A stretch of 7,207 bases of DNA. Source: UBA6814 sp040753075. GTDB lineage: Bacteria; Desulfobacterota; Desulfovibrionia; Desulfovibrionales; Desulfovibrionaceae. The stretch is taken from the NCBI GenBank assembly GCA_040753075.1, contig JBFMHA010000098.1, positions 1-7,207 of the forward strand, in the 5' to 3' direction. Each line of letters begins with the position of its first letter. The first letter of the stretch is position 1. Under the pieces are notes generated by a model that saw only the letters and a program-made list of their open reading frames with translations, was not told the DNA's origin and made no database searches. Of the stretch, positions 1 to 6,466 are shown one piece after another. The position numbers and the translations under genes are program-made.

Positions 1-99
1 CCTCACGCCTCGACTCCCCTGCTGCTCGTCGTACTGGTCACCCTCAACCAACACCAACAACCTGCCCCGGTAGCCGTCGCCCTCATCGGGATGGGCTGA
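1..99 (+). CDS. Possible C-terminal tail of a transposase (partial, 5' end outside the window)
   Basis: An open frame of 32 codons runs from the left edge to TGA at 97-99. The tail is hydrophobic, with LLLVVLVTL followed by a proline/alanine-rich end. The middle codon position is clearly the least GC-rich, which suggests real coding here, but that bias fits equally well a minus-strand frame that shares the same codon boundaries and is also open to the left edge. I prefer the plus strand because the stop falls just inside the inferred IS end. I recognise no catalytic motif; the DDE residues would lie outside the window. Low confidence. Confidence 0.3.
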   Translation, partial: PHASTPLLLVVLVTLNQHQQPAPVAVALIGMG

Positions 100-122
100 A
101 AACCGACTTTTGCAACGGACTG
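1..122. mobile_element. Right end of a probable insertion sequence interrupting the cyclase gene (partial)
   Basis: The cyclase-type protein encoded to the right is co-linear with its family up to the ENKWL segment and then departs from it abruptly at about position 122. Read away from the gene, the junction begins CAGTCCGTTGCAAAAGTC (122 down to 105). A TTGCAAAA core of this kind is typical of terminal inverted repeats of several IS families. A plus-strand reading frame enters from the left edge and stops at 97-99, about 22 bp inside the putative end, where a transposase would be expected to finish. The other end, any target duplication and most of the transposase lie outside the window, so the IS family cannot be named. 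A deletion or rearrangement joining unrelated DNA is the main alternative. Confidence 0.5.
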
Positions 123-1246
123 TTGAGCCACTTGTTCTCCGGGTCGGCCAGGATGAGGTCGCGGATGACGTTGGACACGTAGCGGCCGAAGCTCTCCCGC
201 ATGATGGACTTGAGCCACAGTTCGTGGCTCATGAAATTGAACGCGTTGGCCAGGTCGTCGAACTCGTCCTTGCGCTTGAACTCCACCCGGTGCTGGAAGT
301 TGCCGCTGGATATCTCCCGGGTGGCCACGACCAGCTTGGAGATGGGGCGGGAGAAGCTGATGCCCATGATGGTCGTCACCGCGATGCCCGCGACGAAGAA
401 GAGCATGGCGATGTACACGATGAAGCGCCGCTCGGTGGCTATCTTCTCGGTGATGAAGTGGAGCGACAGGCCCACGTGGGCGATGCCGAAGATCTTGTCC
501 TGGAAGGTGATGGCCCGGTTGAGGTCCAGGATCTCCTCGCCCGAGGGCAGGGTGCGCTTGTAGTAGGTGATGTCGCCGTCCATGGTGGGCGGGCCCTGGG
601 TTCCGGCCTGGGCGTACTGCTTGCCCACCCAGCCCAGGTCGCTGTGGGCCTTGACCGTGCCGTCGCGGTCCACCACCACGGAATAGATCATGCCCTCGGC
701 GTTGATCACGTCCTTGGACAGGCTGTTCAAGGTCAGGGAGTCGTCGTTGAGCAGCGGCACCTTGGCCTGGTTGGTGAAGTAGTTCAGGCTGATCTTGCCC
801 GCCTTGACGCTCTCTGCGTAGAGGTTGTCCGACTGCCGGGAGAGGATGAAGTAGGACAGGATCAGGGTGAAGAACACCAGGAACAGGGTCAGGGCCAGGG
901 AGAGCTTGACCCGGATGGGGATGCGCAGGTTCGCCAGGAAGCCCTTGGAGGCGGCGAGCTTGTCGGCGAGGATCTGGTTCACGTCGTCGCCGATGGAGGT
1001 GATGTTCACCTCGTAGGCGCGGTTGAGGGCCGCCACCACGTCTTTTTCCGGAGCCAGGCGGAGTTTCACCACGGCCTGGGCCAGGTGCTTGTAGCTGGCG
1101 TCCTCCTGGGCGGCCTTCAGGGCGCGGGAGAGCTTCTCCGGGGTGATGACCTGCTCCGCGACCAGCGCCTCTCCGATGAGGGCGTTGAAGTCGACGACGA
1201 TCTCCTCTTCCTCCGGTTGGGCAAAGCCGAGCATTTTCGGGGGCAT
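83..1246 (-). pseudogene. Truncated membrane sensor adenylate/guanylate cyclase (sensor, HAMP and linker only; catalytic domain lost)
   Basis: The frame reads 387 codons, but only residues 1-374 or so look native; the last dozen come from the inserted DNA. Visible parts: residues ~20-90 resemble two helical repeats of a GspE/MshEN N-terminal domain (LIGEALVAEQVITPEKL, then LAQAVVKLRLAPEKD); a membrane helix at ~115-137; an extracytoplasmic sensor at ~138-273 with a Cache-like VVVDRDGTVKAHSD stretch; a second membrane helix at ~274-298; HAMP at ~299-345 (SRPISKLV and the KDEFDDLANAFN segment); and the linker FGRYVSNVIRDLILADPENKWL at ~353-374. In known proteins this linker leads straight into a class III cyclase domain with a DIRGFT-like motif, absent here. 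The product could still be membrane-inserted but cannot make cyclic nucleotide. The ATG start at 1246 is supported by AGAGG seven bases upstream (1258-1254). Cyclase assignment is inferred from the linker signature, since the enzyme domain itself is missing. Confidence 0.78.
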
Positions 1247-1336
1247 GTCGAAGCCTCTGGGACGATGTTGCGCAAGGTGGCGGCCGGCGGGGCGGGCCGC
1301 GGGAACGACTCTAACATCCTGGACGACCTTCCCATA

Positions 1337-1364
1337 TTTCTACCTTATCGGGGGAGCAAGTCAA
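1337..1364 (-). promoter_or_regulatory. Possible sigma70 promoter for the truncated cyclase gene
   Basis: On the minus strand TTGACT (1364-1359) is followed after 16 bases by TAGAAA (1342-1337). The -35 matches consensus at five of six positions and the -10 at four of six. The site lies in an unusually AT-rich patch of a GC-rich spacer. It would give a leader of roughly 85 bases before the ATG at 1246. No operator is recognised. This is a motif match only. Confidence 0.4.
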
Positions 1365-1490
1365 CAGCCCGCGCGCTGAAAGCCGCGAGTGTGGTGAAGC
1401 GGGCAGGAGGATCGGGGCGGGAGAGGAAGGAAAAAAGTGAAAGCGTTGCGGGAGATCGCCGGAGCGGCATGTTTCGCTGTTTTTCTTGGG

Positions 1491-3695
1491 TTATGGCGTT
1501 TCCTGCTCGATTTCCAGGAAATTCGCCAGGATGACCTTGACCCCGAAGCCGGGGAAATTGACCTTGACCTTGTCCGGCCCGGGGATGGCGATGATCTTGC
1601 CGCGGCCGAAGATCTTGTGGCGGCAGTAGCCGAGCCGGGCGGGGGGGACCGCCGGCCGGGCCGGGGCGGCGGGGGCGGAGGGCGCGTCTCCGGGAGGGAC
1701 CTGGGAGCCGCCGCGCCGGGATTCGGGATCAGGGGGCAGGGAGCGGGCCGCGAAGGAGCCCGGGGCCGGGGTGCGGGCCTGCACCGGCGCGAGCCCGCCC
1801 ACGTAGCTCTCCCGCCACTCCTCGTAGCAGCTGTAGGGCAGGGCGGCCACGAAGGGGCTGGCCGCGGCCGGGTCGCTGCCCCCGGAGAAGTTGCCCACCG
1901 CGGCGGGCACGAACAGGGTCAGGGAGTCCCTGGCCCGGGTGCAGGCCACGTAGAGCAGGCGGCGCTCCTCCTCCAGGTCCTCGGGCCGGTTCATGGCGTG
2001 GCGCGAGGGGAAGCGCTCCTCCACCAGGTCGATGACCAGCACCGCGGACCATTCCAGACCCTTGGCCGAGTGGACCGTGGAGAGCACCAGGGCGTTCTCC
2101 CGGCCCCGGCCCTCGTCCTCCTCGGGACTCTCCAGGGAGAGGTCGGCCAGGAACTGAGCGGCGTCGCGGTATTCGGCCGCGATCTTCTGGAGCTGCTCCA
2201 GGCCGGACTCGCGGGTGGGGTAGTCGTCCGGGTGCTTTTCCTGGAGGATGGGGCGGTAGTGCTCCGCGATGCGCGAAAGCAGGGCGGCCGGCGGGGCGGG
2301 CCGGCGGCGCAGCTCGTCCACGAAGCCCAGGATGGCGGCCACCTCGGGCCGCCTGGCGCAGGCGGCCTTCACCTTGGCCGCGTCGCCGGAGAGCACCGCC
2401 GCGTGCAGGCCGGCGCAGGTCTTGGGACCCACGCCCTTCACGTGCTCCAGGATGCGGGCGAAGGCCGGGCCGTCCGCGGGGTTCACCAGGAGCCGCAGGT
2501 AGGCCAGCACGTCCTTGATGTGGGCGGCCTCGGTGAAGCGCACCCCGCCGAACTTCTGGTACTTGATCCCCAGCCGGTTCAGCACCGCCTCCAGGGCGAA
2601 GGCGTGGTACGAGGCGCGGAAGAGCACCGAGATGTCGTGCAGCGGCCGGTCGCGGGCCAGCTCCAGGATGAGCTTGGCCGCGGCCTGGGCCTGGGTGCGG
2701 TCGGACAGGGTGCGCACCAGGCGGGGTCGGGGGCCGCCCTGGCGTTCGGTGAACAGGTTCTTGTCGTAGCGCTCCCGGGCCTGGGAGAGCAGGGCGTTGG
2801 TCAGGTTCAGGATGGGCTGGGTGGAGCGGTAGTTCTGCTCCAGGCGCACCAGCTGCGCGCCGGGGAACTCCTTGGGGAAGCGCAGGATGTTCTGCACGTC
2901 CGCGCCTCGGAAGGCGTAGATGGACTGGGCGTCGTCGCCCACGGCCATGACGTTGCCCGCCTCCCCGGCCAGGAGCCTGACCAGCCGGGCCTGGACCGGG
3001 TTGGTGTCCTGGTACTCGTCCACCATGACATGGCTGATGCGGCGGCGCACGAAGTCGCGGGCGGGCTCGTGCTCCGTGAGCAGCCTCTCCAGGCCGAAGA
3101 GCAGGTCGTCGTAGTCCAGGAGTCCGTTTTCCGCCTTGTAGGCCTCGTAGCCCGCTCCGATCCTGGCGATGGCCGGGGCGTGGGGCAGCAGGTGGAAGGC
3201 CTCGGCGGACAGGATGTCCTCCAGGGGGATCTCCTTGTTGCGGGCCTTGGAGATCAGGGAGAGGACCATGCCGCGCTTGGGAAAGGACTTGTCGCCGCGG
3301 GCCAGGTTCAGGTCGTCGCGGATGGCCGCCACCGCGGCCTGGGCCTCGGACTGGTCCATGACCGTGAGCCGGTCGCGGCCCAGGGCGCCGGGGAAGCGGC
3401 GCAGCAGGGAAAAGGCGAAGGAGTGGAAGGTGCCGCCCTGCACCCCGGCCAGGGCCGCGCCCTCGGACCCCAGCAGGGCCGAGGCGCGCTGCAGCATCTG
3501 GGCCGCGGCCTTGCGGGTGAACGTCAGCAGCAGGATCGAATCCGGCGCGACCCCCTGGCCCACCAGCCAGGCCAGCCGGTACACGATGGTCCGGGTCTTG
3601 CCCGAGCCCGCGCCGGCAATGACCAGCACGGGCCCCCCCGGCGAGCGCACGGCCTCCCACTGGGCGGGGTTCAGTTGCTTTTCGAAGTCGATCAC
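1491..3695 (-). CDS. UvrD/PcrA-family ATP-dependent 3'-5' DNA helicase
   Basis: A complete superfamily 1A helicase of 734 residues, the usual size for UvrD/PcrA. Motifs in order: Q motif LNPAQWEAV (8-16); Walker A AGAGSGKT (27-34); Ia LLLTFTRKAAAQM (55-67); Ib GTFHSFAFSLLRR (88-100); II VDEYQDTN (225-232); III VGDDAQSIYAFRGA (252-265); IV LEQNYRST (285-292); V VLSTVHSAKGLEW (537-549); VI EERRLLYVACTRARDSL (576-592). GVGPKT near 421 lies in the 2B region. A Pro/Ala-rich linker (~636-685) leads to a Tudor-like C-terminal domain (LGYCRHKIFGRGKI to the end), as in PcrA and UvrD, where it contacts RNA polymerase. The likely role is DNA unwinding in repair, replication restart or transcription-linked repair in the cytoplasm. 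The start is GTG at 3695, just before the Q motif; no clear Shine-Dalgarno precedes it and no better in-frame start is seen. I assign no symbol because such genomes usually hold several UvrD-like paralogues. Confidence 0.95.
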   Translation of the reverse strand: MIDFEKQLNPAQWEAVRSPGGPVLVIAGAGSGKTRTIVYRLAWLVGQGVAPDSILLLTFTRKAAAQMLQRASALLGSEGAALAGVQGGTFHSFAFSLLRRFPGALGRDRLTVMDQSEAQAAVAAIRDDLNLARGDKSFPKRGMVLSLISKARNKEIPLEDILSAEAFHLLPHAPAIARIGAGYEAYKAENGLLDYDDLLFGLERLLTEHEPARDFVRRRISHVMVDEYQDTNPVQARLVRLLAGEAGNVMAVGDDAQSIYAFRGADVQNILRFPKEFPGAQLVRLEQNYRSTQPILNLTNALLSQARERYDKNLFTERQGGPRPRLVRTLSDRTQAQAAAKLILELARDRPLHDISVLFRASYHAFALEAVLNRLGIKYQKFGGVRFTEAAHIKDVLAYLRLLVNPADGPAFARILEHVKGVGPKTCAGLHAAVLSGDAAKVKAACARRPEVAAILGFVDELRRRPAPPAALLSRIAEHYRPILQEKHPDDYPTRESGLEQLQKIAAEYRDAAQFLADLSLESPEEDEGRGRENALVLSTVHSAKGLEWSAVLVIDLVEERFPSRHAMNRPEDLEEERRLLYVACTRARDSLTLFVPAAVGNFSGGSDPAAASPFVAALPYSCYEEWRESYVGGLAPVQARTPAPGSFAARSLPPDPESRRGGSQVPPGDAPSAPAAPARPAVPPARLGYCRHKIFGRGKIIAIPGPDKVKVNFPGFGVKVILANFLEIEQETP

Positions 3696-3721
3696 GGGTG
3701 GGGTATCGTCAAGGAATCGAT

Positions 3722-3780
3722 AAAAAAGTTTTTTGGGGGGAGCACGAGGGCAGGACCATATCTCAAAAAAGTCTCCCCCC
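3722..3780 (-). terminator. Possible intrinsic terminator of the AlkP-superfamily gene
   Basis: On the minus strand, 27 bases after the TGA of the upstream gene, GGGGGGAG (3780-3773) can pair perfectly with CTCCCCCC (3742-3735) across a 30-base loop. AAAAAAC and then six T (3727-3722) follow. The long loop and the A-run between stem and T-run are atypical, so this is only a moderate candidate. It also lies in the leader of the helicase gene, where it could lower read-through into that gene. Confidence 0.4.
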
Positions 3781-3806
3781 GTCCGCCGTCGTGGCGCATC
3801 TTGCGT

Positions 3807-5096
3807 TCACGCCCCGAAAAAGTCCAGCACCAGCTTCCCCGCGTCGCGTACGCGCTCGGGCTTGGCTCCTGCCGAGTCGTAGAAGAACGCGTCGTCGGCG
3901 GTGTGCACGCCGGTGCGGCCGTGCAGCGAGAAAACCTCGGCGCGGTCGAGCTTGGCGGTGAGGGAGAAGCCGGGGTGCGGCTCGCAGACCAGGTCGGGCC
4001 GGTGGGGCGAGGCGCTGCCGGGGTAGAGGTCCGGCCCGCGGTGGACGGCCTTGATGACCGGTTGGCCCTCCCAGCGCAGGTCCAGGAGTTGCCGGCGCAG
4101 GGATTCGGCCAGGTCCGCGGCGCGGGAGGGGGCCAGGCCGCCGCGGGGGAAGCGGTCCGGGGTGAGCAGGAATATCCTGCCCGGGTCCAGGGCCAGGGCC
4201 GACGAGCCCGGGGCGGCCGCCGCGGCGTCCAGTTCGGAGCGGGGCGACCCGGCCAGGCGGAGCAGGCCGCGCCCCCGCAGCCAGGCGTTCAGGTCCGCCT
4301 CGGTCTTCAGACGGGTGAAGCCGTGGTCGGCCAGGACCAGCAGGCGCTTGGGGCCGGGCAGGGCGGCGAAGCGGTCCAGGAAGTCGCCCACGGCCGCGTC
4401 CCAGCGGCGCACGAAGGCCTGGCAGGCGGCGTGCAAGGGGTGGCCGGGCTCCTCCAGGGCCGCGAACAGGAAGTGGAACAGCCGGTCGGTCTCGGTGAGC
4501 ACGCACACGAAGAGGTCCCAGGCCAGGTCGGGCCAGAGCAGGTCCAGGGCGGCCCGGCGTCCGGCCAGAGAGGCGGCGAGACCGGACAGCAGGCGGTCGG
4601 GGTCGGAGAGGCCCAGGGCGGTGTCGGGTTCGATGCGGTAGCCCCGGGCGGCCAGGAGCCGGGCCAGGGGGGGCGGGTACGCCGCGGCGGCCAGGTTCGT
4701 GGCCGGGAACCCGGCCGCCAGCATGCCGCGCAGGGGCCGGGCCGGGGCCATGCCGGGCAGGTTGAGGACCTTGCTGGTCAGCCCGCGCTCCGAGAGCCGG
4801 TCGAAGATCGTGGGAGTCTCGATCCAGGTGGAGTCCATGACGGACACGGCGAAGGTGATCGGGTCCAGGCGGGTGAAGCCGAAGACCCCGTGCGCCTCGG
4901 GTCCGGCCGCGGTGGCCAGGGAGGCCCAGTTCACGGGCGAGAGTTCGGGCAGTTCGGCGCGCAGGGGCCGGGCCGTGGGGGCCAGGGCCAGCCGGGCCAG
5001 GTTGGGGGCCAGGCCGGAGGCGGCCCAGGCGCGGGCCAGGGAGAAGGGCAGGCCGTCCAGGCCGAGCAGGGCCAGGCGGGGGCGGTGAGCGGGCAT
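3807..5096 (-). CDS. Alkaline phosphatase superfamily protein (type I phosphodiesterase/nucleotide pyrophosphatase-like)
   Basis: A 429-residue protein with the full metal-site layout of the AlkP superfamily: D14 in LLGLDGLP; probable nucleophile S53 in LSPVNWASLATA, followed by PEAHGVFGF; D204 and H208 in TETDRLFHF; D257 and H258 in LVLADHGF; and H398 in GRTGVHTADDAFFY. Family members use two divalent metals and a Ser/Thr nucleophile to hydrolyse phosphate mono- or diesters. The substrate cannot be told here. The nucleophile is Ser where NPP-type enzymes have Thr, and the usual ATG (Ala-Thr-Gly) turn reads ATA. No signal peptide or membrane helix is seen, so it is probably cytoplasmic. The ATG at 5096 begins MPAHRPRLALLGLDG, matching the normal family start. 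A longer reading from a TTG at 5147 would begin inside the terminator of the neighbouring gene and is rejected. No Shine-Dalgarno precedes the ATG. Confidence 0.85.
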   Translation of the reverse strand: MPAHRPRLALLGLDGLPFSLARAWAASGLAPNLARLALAPTARPLRAELPELSPVNWASLATAAGPEAHGVFGFTRLDPITFAVSVMDSTWIETPTIFDRLSERGLTSKVLNLPGMAPARPLRGMLAAGFPATNLAAAAYPPPLARLLAARGYRIEPDTALGLSDPDRLLSGLAASLAGRRAALDLLWPDLAWDLFVCVLTETDRLFHFLFAALEEPGHPLHAACQAFVRRWDAAVGDFLDRFAALPGPKRLLVLADHGFTRLKTEADLNAWLRGRGLLRLAGSPRSELDAAAAAPGSSALALDPGRIFLLTPDRFPRGGLAPSRAADLAESLRRQLLDLRWEGQPVIKAVHRGPDLYPGSASPHRPDLVCEPHPGFSLTAKLDRAEVFSLHGRTGVHTADDAFFYDSAGAKPERVRDAGKLVLDFFGA

Positions 5097-5102
5097 GGCG
5101 GG

Positions 5103-5131
5103 GGTGTAGGGGAGGCGGGAGCGGGCGTCAA
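5103..5131 (-). promoter_or_regulatory. Possible promoter of the AlkP-superfamily gene (would give a leaderless mRNA)
   Basis: TTGACG (5131-5126) and TACACC (5108-5103) are spaced by 17 bases on the minus strand, directly after the terminator of the upstream gene. Normal spacing from the -10 puts transcription start at about 5096, the A of the ATG. The -35 is good (five of six), the -10 poor (three of six), so confidence is low. Confidence 0.28.
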
Positions 5132-5145
5132 GCCGGCCTGCACGC

Positions 5146-5171
5146 AAAAGGGGCGGCCCGTGAGCCGCCCC
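5146..5171 (-). terminator. Rho-independent terminator of the MBL-fold hydrolase gene
   Basis: On the minus strand, 24 bases past the stop codon of the hydrolase gene, GGGGCGGC (5171-5164) and GCCGCCCC (5157-5150) form a perfect 8-bp GC stem around the six-base loop TCACGG. TTTT (5149-5146) follows. Form and position are those of a classical intrinsic terminator, though the T-run is short. It separates the hydrolase gene from the next gene downstream on this strand. Confidence 0.85.
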
Positions 5172-5195
5172 GCATGCGACCGGATCCGGTCCAGG

Positions 5196-5972
5196 CTAGA
5201 CCAGGGTGGAGGGGTCGGCGAAGTCGAAGACCTGGCCCTTCCTCACGAACCCGCGGAAGCCGTCGGCCTTGGCGTCGGGCAGCTTGCCGGGGTTGAAGTG
5301 GTAGAGCCACATCTTGGCGCGGTCCTCCTCGGGCAGGGTCTTGAGCTTCTGGTAGTTGGCGTGGACCCCGCTCTCGAAGGGGGTGGTTTCGCAGTCGTGG
5401 AAGATGACGTCTGCGCGCTTGTAGAACTCCTTGATCTGCTCCGGCGCGAACTGGGTGTCGGTGGTGTGGAACACGGCGATGCCGTCCACCTCGAAGAGCA
5501 GGCCGAAGGAGGGGACGTAGGTGTAGCCGTCCATGATGTGGATGGTCTGGACCAGGCGGAAGGATATGTCCTCCCAGACGAAGGAGCCGTTCTTGGGCAC
5601 GCCGCGCACGTCGAAATAGGTGTCCAGGTCGGCGATCTCGCCCTGCAGGGAGCGCATGCCGCCCGAGAGCACGTCGTTCCAGAGCTCGCTCTTCAGGAAC
5701 ATGCTGATGTACATGACCGGCCGGTCGCAGGAGGGGTCGAATTTGCGGGTGAAGCCGAGCCACTCCAGGCCGCCCACGTGGTCGTTGTGCAGGTGCGAGA
5801 CGTAGACCGCGTCGATGTCGCGGTAATTGAGCCCCTGCTCCTTAAGGGCGTGGCGGGCGTCCGCGCCGCAGTCCACCAGGAGACGCTTGCCGCGGTCCGA
5901 GGTGAGGAGCATGTTGGACTGCCAGTTTTCCAGGGAAAAGGCCGAGCCCGAGCCAAGGAAGGTGAATTTCAC
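5196..5972 (-). CDS. Metallo-beta-lactamase-fold hydrolase, Apyc1-like phosphodiesterase candidate
   Basis: A 258-residue cytoplasmic MBL-fold protein. It begins KFTFLGSGSAF (the first strand of the fold), continues with LLVDCG (31-36), and carries the metal motif SHLHNDHVGG (H60, H62, D64, H65). Further ligand candidates are H145 (TIHIMDG), D172 (HTTDTQFAP) and H225 (LYHFNP), so the two-metal site looks complete. FHDCETTPFESGVHANY (191-207) is another conserved-looking block. The order GSGSAF, DCG, HxHxDHxGGLE, KF, LW..L.GGM, FDVR, FHDC, SGVH, L.HF resembles, from memory, the Apyc1-type phosphodiesterases that degrade cyclic nucleotides; RNase Z-like or general Lactamase_B_2 enzymes are the alternative. 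The GTG at 5972 is chosen because AGGGG (5982-5978) lies five bases upstream and the fold starts there. Longer in-frame readings extend through the probable promoter and lack homologous-looking sequence. Confidence 0.88.
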   Translation of the reverse strand: MKFTFLGSGSAFSLENWQSNMLLTSDRGKRLLVDCGADARHALKEQGLNYRDIDAVYVSHLHNDHVGGLEWLGFTRKFDPSCDRPVMYISMFLKSELWNDVLSGGMRSLQGEIADLDTYFDVRGVPKNGSFVWEDISFRLVQTIHIMDGYTYVPSFGLLFEVDGIAVFHTTDTQFAPEQIKEFYKRADVIFHDCETTPFESGVHANYQKLKTLPEEDRAKMWLYHFNPGKLPDAKADGFRGFVRKGQVFDFADPSTLV

Positions 5973-6057
5973 GACGCCCCCTGCCGGTTGCCGCCGGTCC
6001 GGTCCGCGACCCACCCGCGCCCGTCCTTGTATCTGGCAGCCGGTTCGGTTTGGTAAG

Positions 6058-6086
6058 ACCCTAGCATACATGGAGGGCGAGGACAA
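6058..6086 (-). promoter_or_regulatory. Probable sigma70 promoter of the MBL-fold hydrolase gene
   Basis: On the minus strand TTGTCC (6086-6081) is followed after 17 bases by TAGGGT (6063-6058). A TGC just before the hexamer makes an extended -10 (TGCTAGGGT). Transcription would start near 6051, giving a leader of about 80 bases ahead of the GTG at 5972. It is divergent from the tRNA gene. This is a motif match only. Confidence 0.42.
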
Positions 6087-6132
6087 CCGGGGGAGATAAA
6101 GAAACAATCCGGGGCGACTCGGGCGCTGCGCG

Positions 6133-6162
6133 TTGACGCCCCCCCCGCCGTGCAGGTAAGGA
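6133..6162 (+). promoter_or_regulatory. Possible promoter of the tRNA-Leu gene
   Basis: TTGACG at 6133-6138 matches the -35 consensus at five of six positions. With an 18-base spacer the best -10 is TAAGGA (6157-6162), a weak match. The spacer contains a run of eight C. The predicted start would be only about two bases before the mature tRNA, so either the leader is very short or the true -10 differs. Confidence 0.3.
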
Positions 6163-6170
6163 AACCCCGG

Positions 6171-6257
6171 GCCCGGGTGGCGGAACTGGTAGACGCAAGG
6201 GACTTAAAATCCCTGAGCCGAAAGGCTGTGCGGGTTCAAGTCCCGCCCTGGGCACCA
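6171..6257 (+). tRNA. tRNA-Leu (anticodon UAA)
   Basis: The 87-base sequence folds as a class II tRNA. The acceptor arm GCCCGGG pairs with CCTGGGC, with one G-U. The D-arm region reads GCGGAACTGGTAGACGC. The anticodon stem AGGGA/TCCCT (6198-6202 and 6210-6214) encloses the loop CTTAAAA with anticodon TAA at 6205-6207. A long variable arm GAGCCGAAAGGCTGT follows, then the T arm GCGGG-TTCAAGT-CCCGC, a discriminator A and an encoded CCA. The long variable arm and A73 are leucine identity features. It reads UUA, a rare codon in GC-rich genomes, and UUG by wobble. No clear terminator follows; the next ~90 bases are comparatively AT-rich. Confidence 0.97.
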
Positions 6258-6466
6258 GAATGAAATCAAGGCGTTGCGGCAATTATCTTTTGTCGCATTG
6301 CGCCGTTGTTCTTTGCCCGCCCCGTCTTTTGTTCCTCGTCTGTTTCTCACGCCCCCCGCCTCTACCCTTGGAACGCATTGATCGGCTCCGTGCCGGGTGC
6401 GGTCCGGCGCGGGCGTGCGCGCTTTGCTGTGCAGGGTGCGGAGGCCTTGGGCGCATTCCGTGGAGG
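6258..6466. other. Spacer after tRNA-Leu with no recognisable gene
   Basis: The first ~90 bases are comparatively AT- and T-rich, with several short T runs (for example TCTTTTGTC and GTCTTTTGTT), and then become GC-rich. I see no convincing coding frame and no clean hairpin plus T-tract terminator. Imperfect pairing is possible between CGGCAA and TTGCGCCG near 6275-6305. GGAGGG (6462-6467) and CCCTCC (6477-6482) bracket the left edge of the first repeat copy. No second copy of the tRNA 3' end is found, so there is no sign of an attachment-site duplication. Confidence 0.5.

Noticed and set aside
1430..1490. Terminator after the helicase stop codon.
   Set aside because: A T-rich stretch (CACTTTTTTCC on the minus strand) exists, but only weak 3-4 bp stems precede it, so I could not support an intrinsic terminator.
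110..1534. A 474-codon plus-strand frame over the cyclase-type gene.
   Set aside because: Antisense shadow of the gene with recognisable membrane, sensor and HAMP segments; its own translation is biased and has no motif.
5097..5147. Longer start for the AlkP-superfamily protein (TTG at 5147).
   Set aside because: The TTG lies in the T-run of the upstream gene's terminator, and the extra residues do not resemble the family.
1437..6056. A 1539-codon open frame on the plus strand across the helicase, AlkP and hydrolase genes.
   Set aside because: It is antisense to three genes with clear motifs, its translation is a low-complexity Gly/Gln/Val/Arg mixture without domains, and such frames arise readily opposite GC-rich genes.
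5973..6107. Longer start for the MBL hydrolase (TTG at 6107).
   Set aside because: The extension crosses the probable promoter, lacks family-like sequence, and the GTG at 5972 has a good ribosome site and sits at the natural start of the fold.
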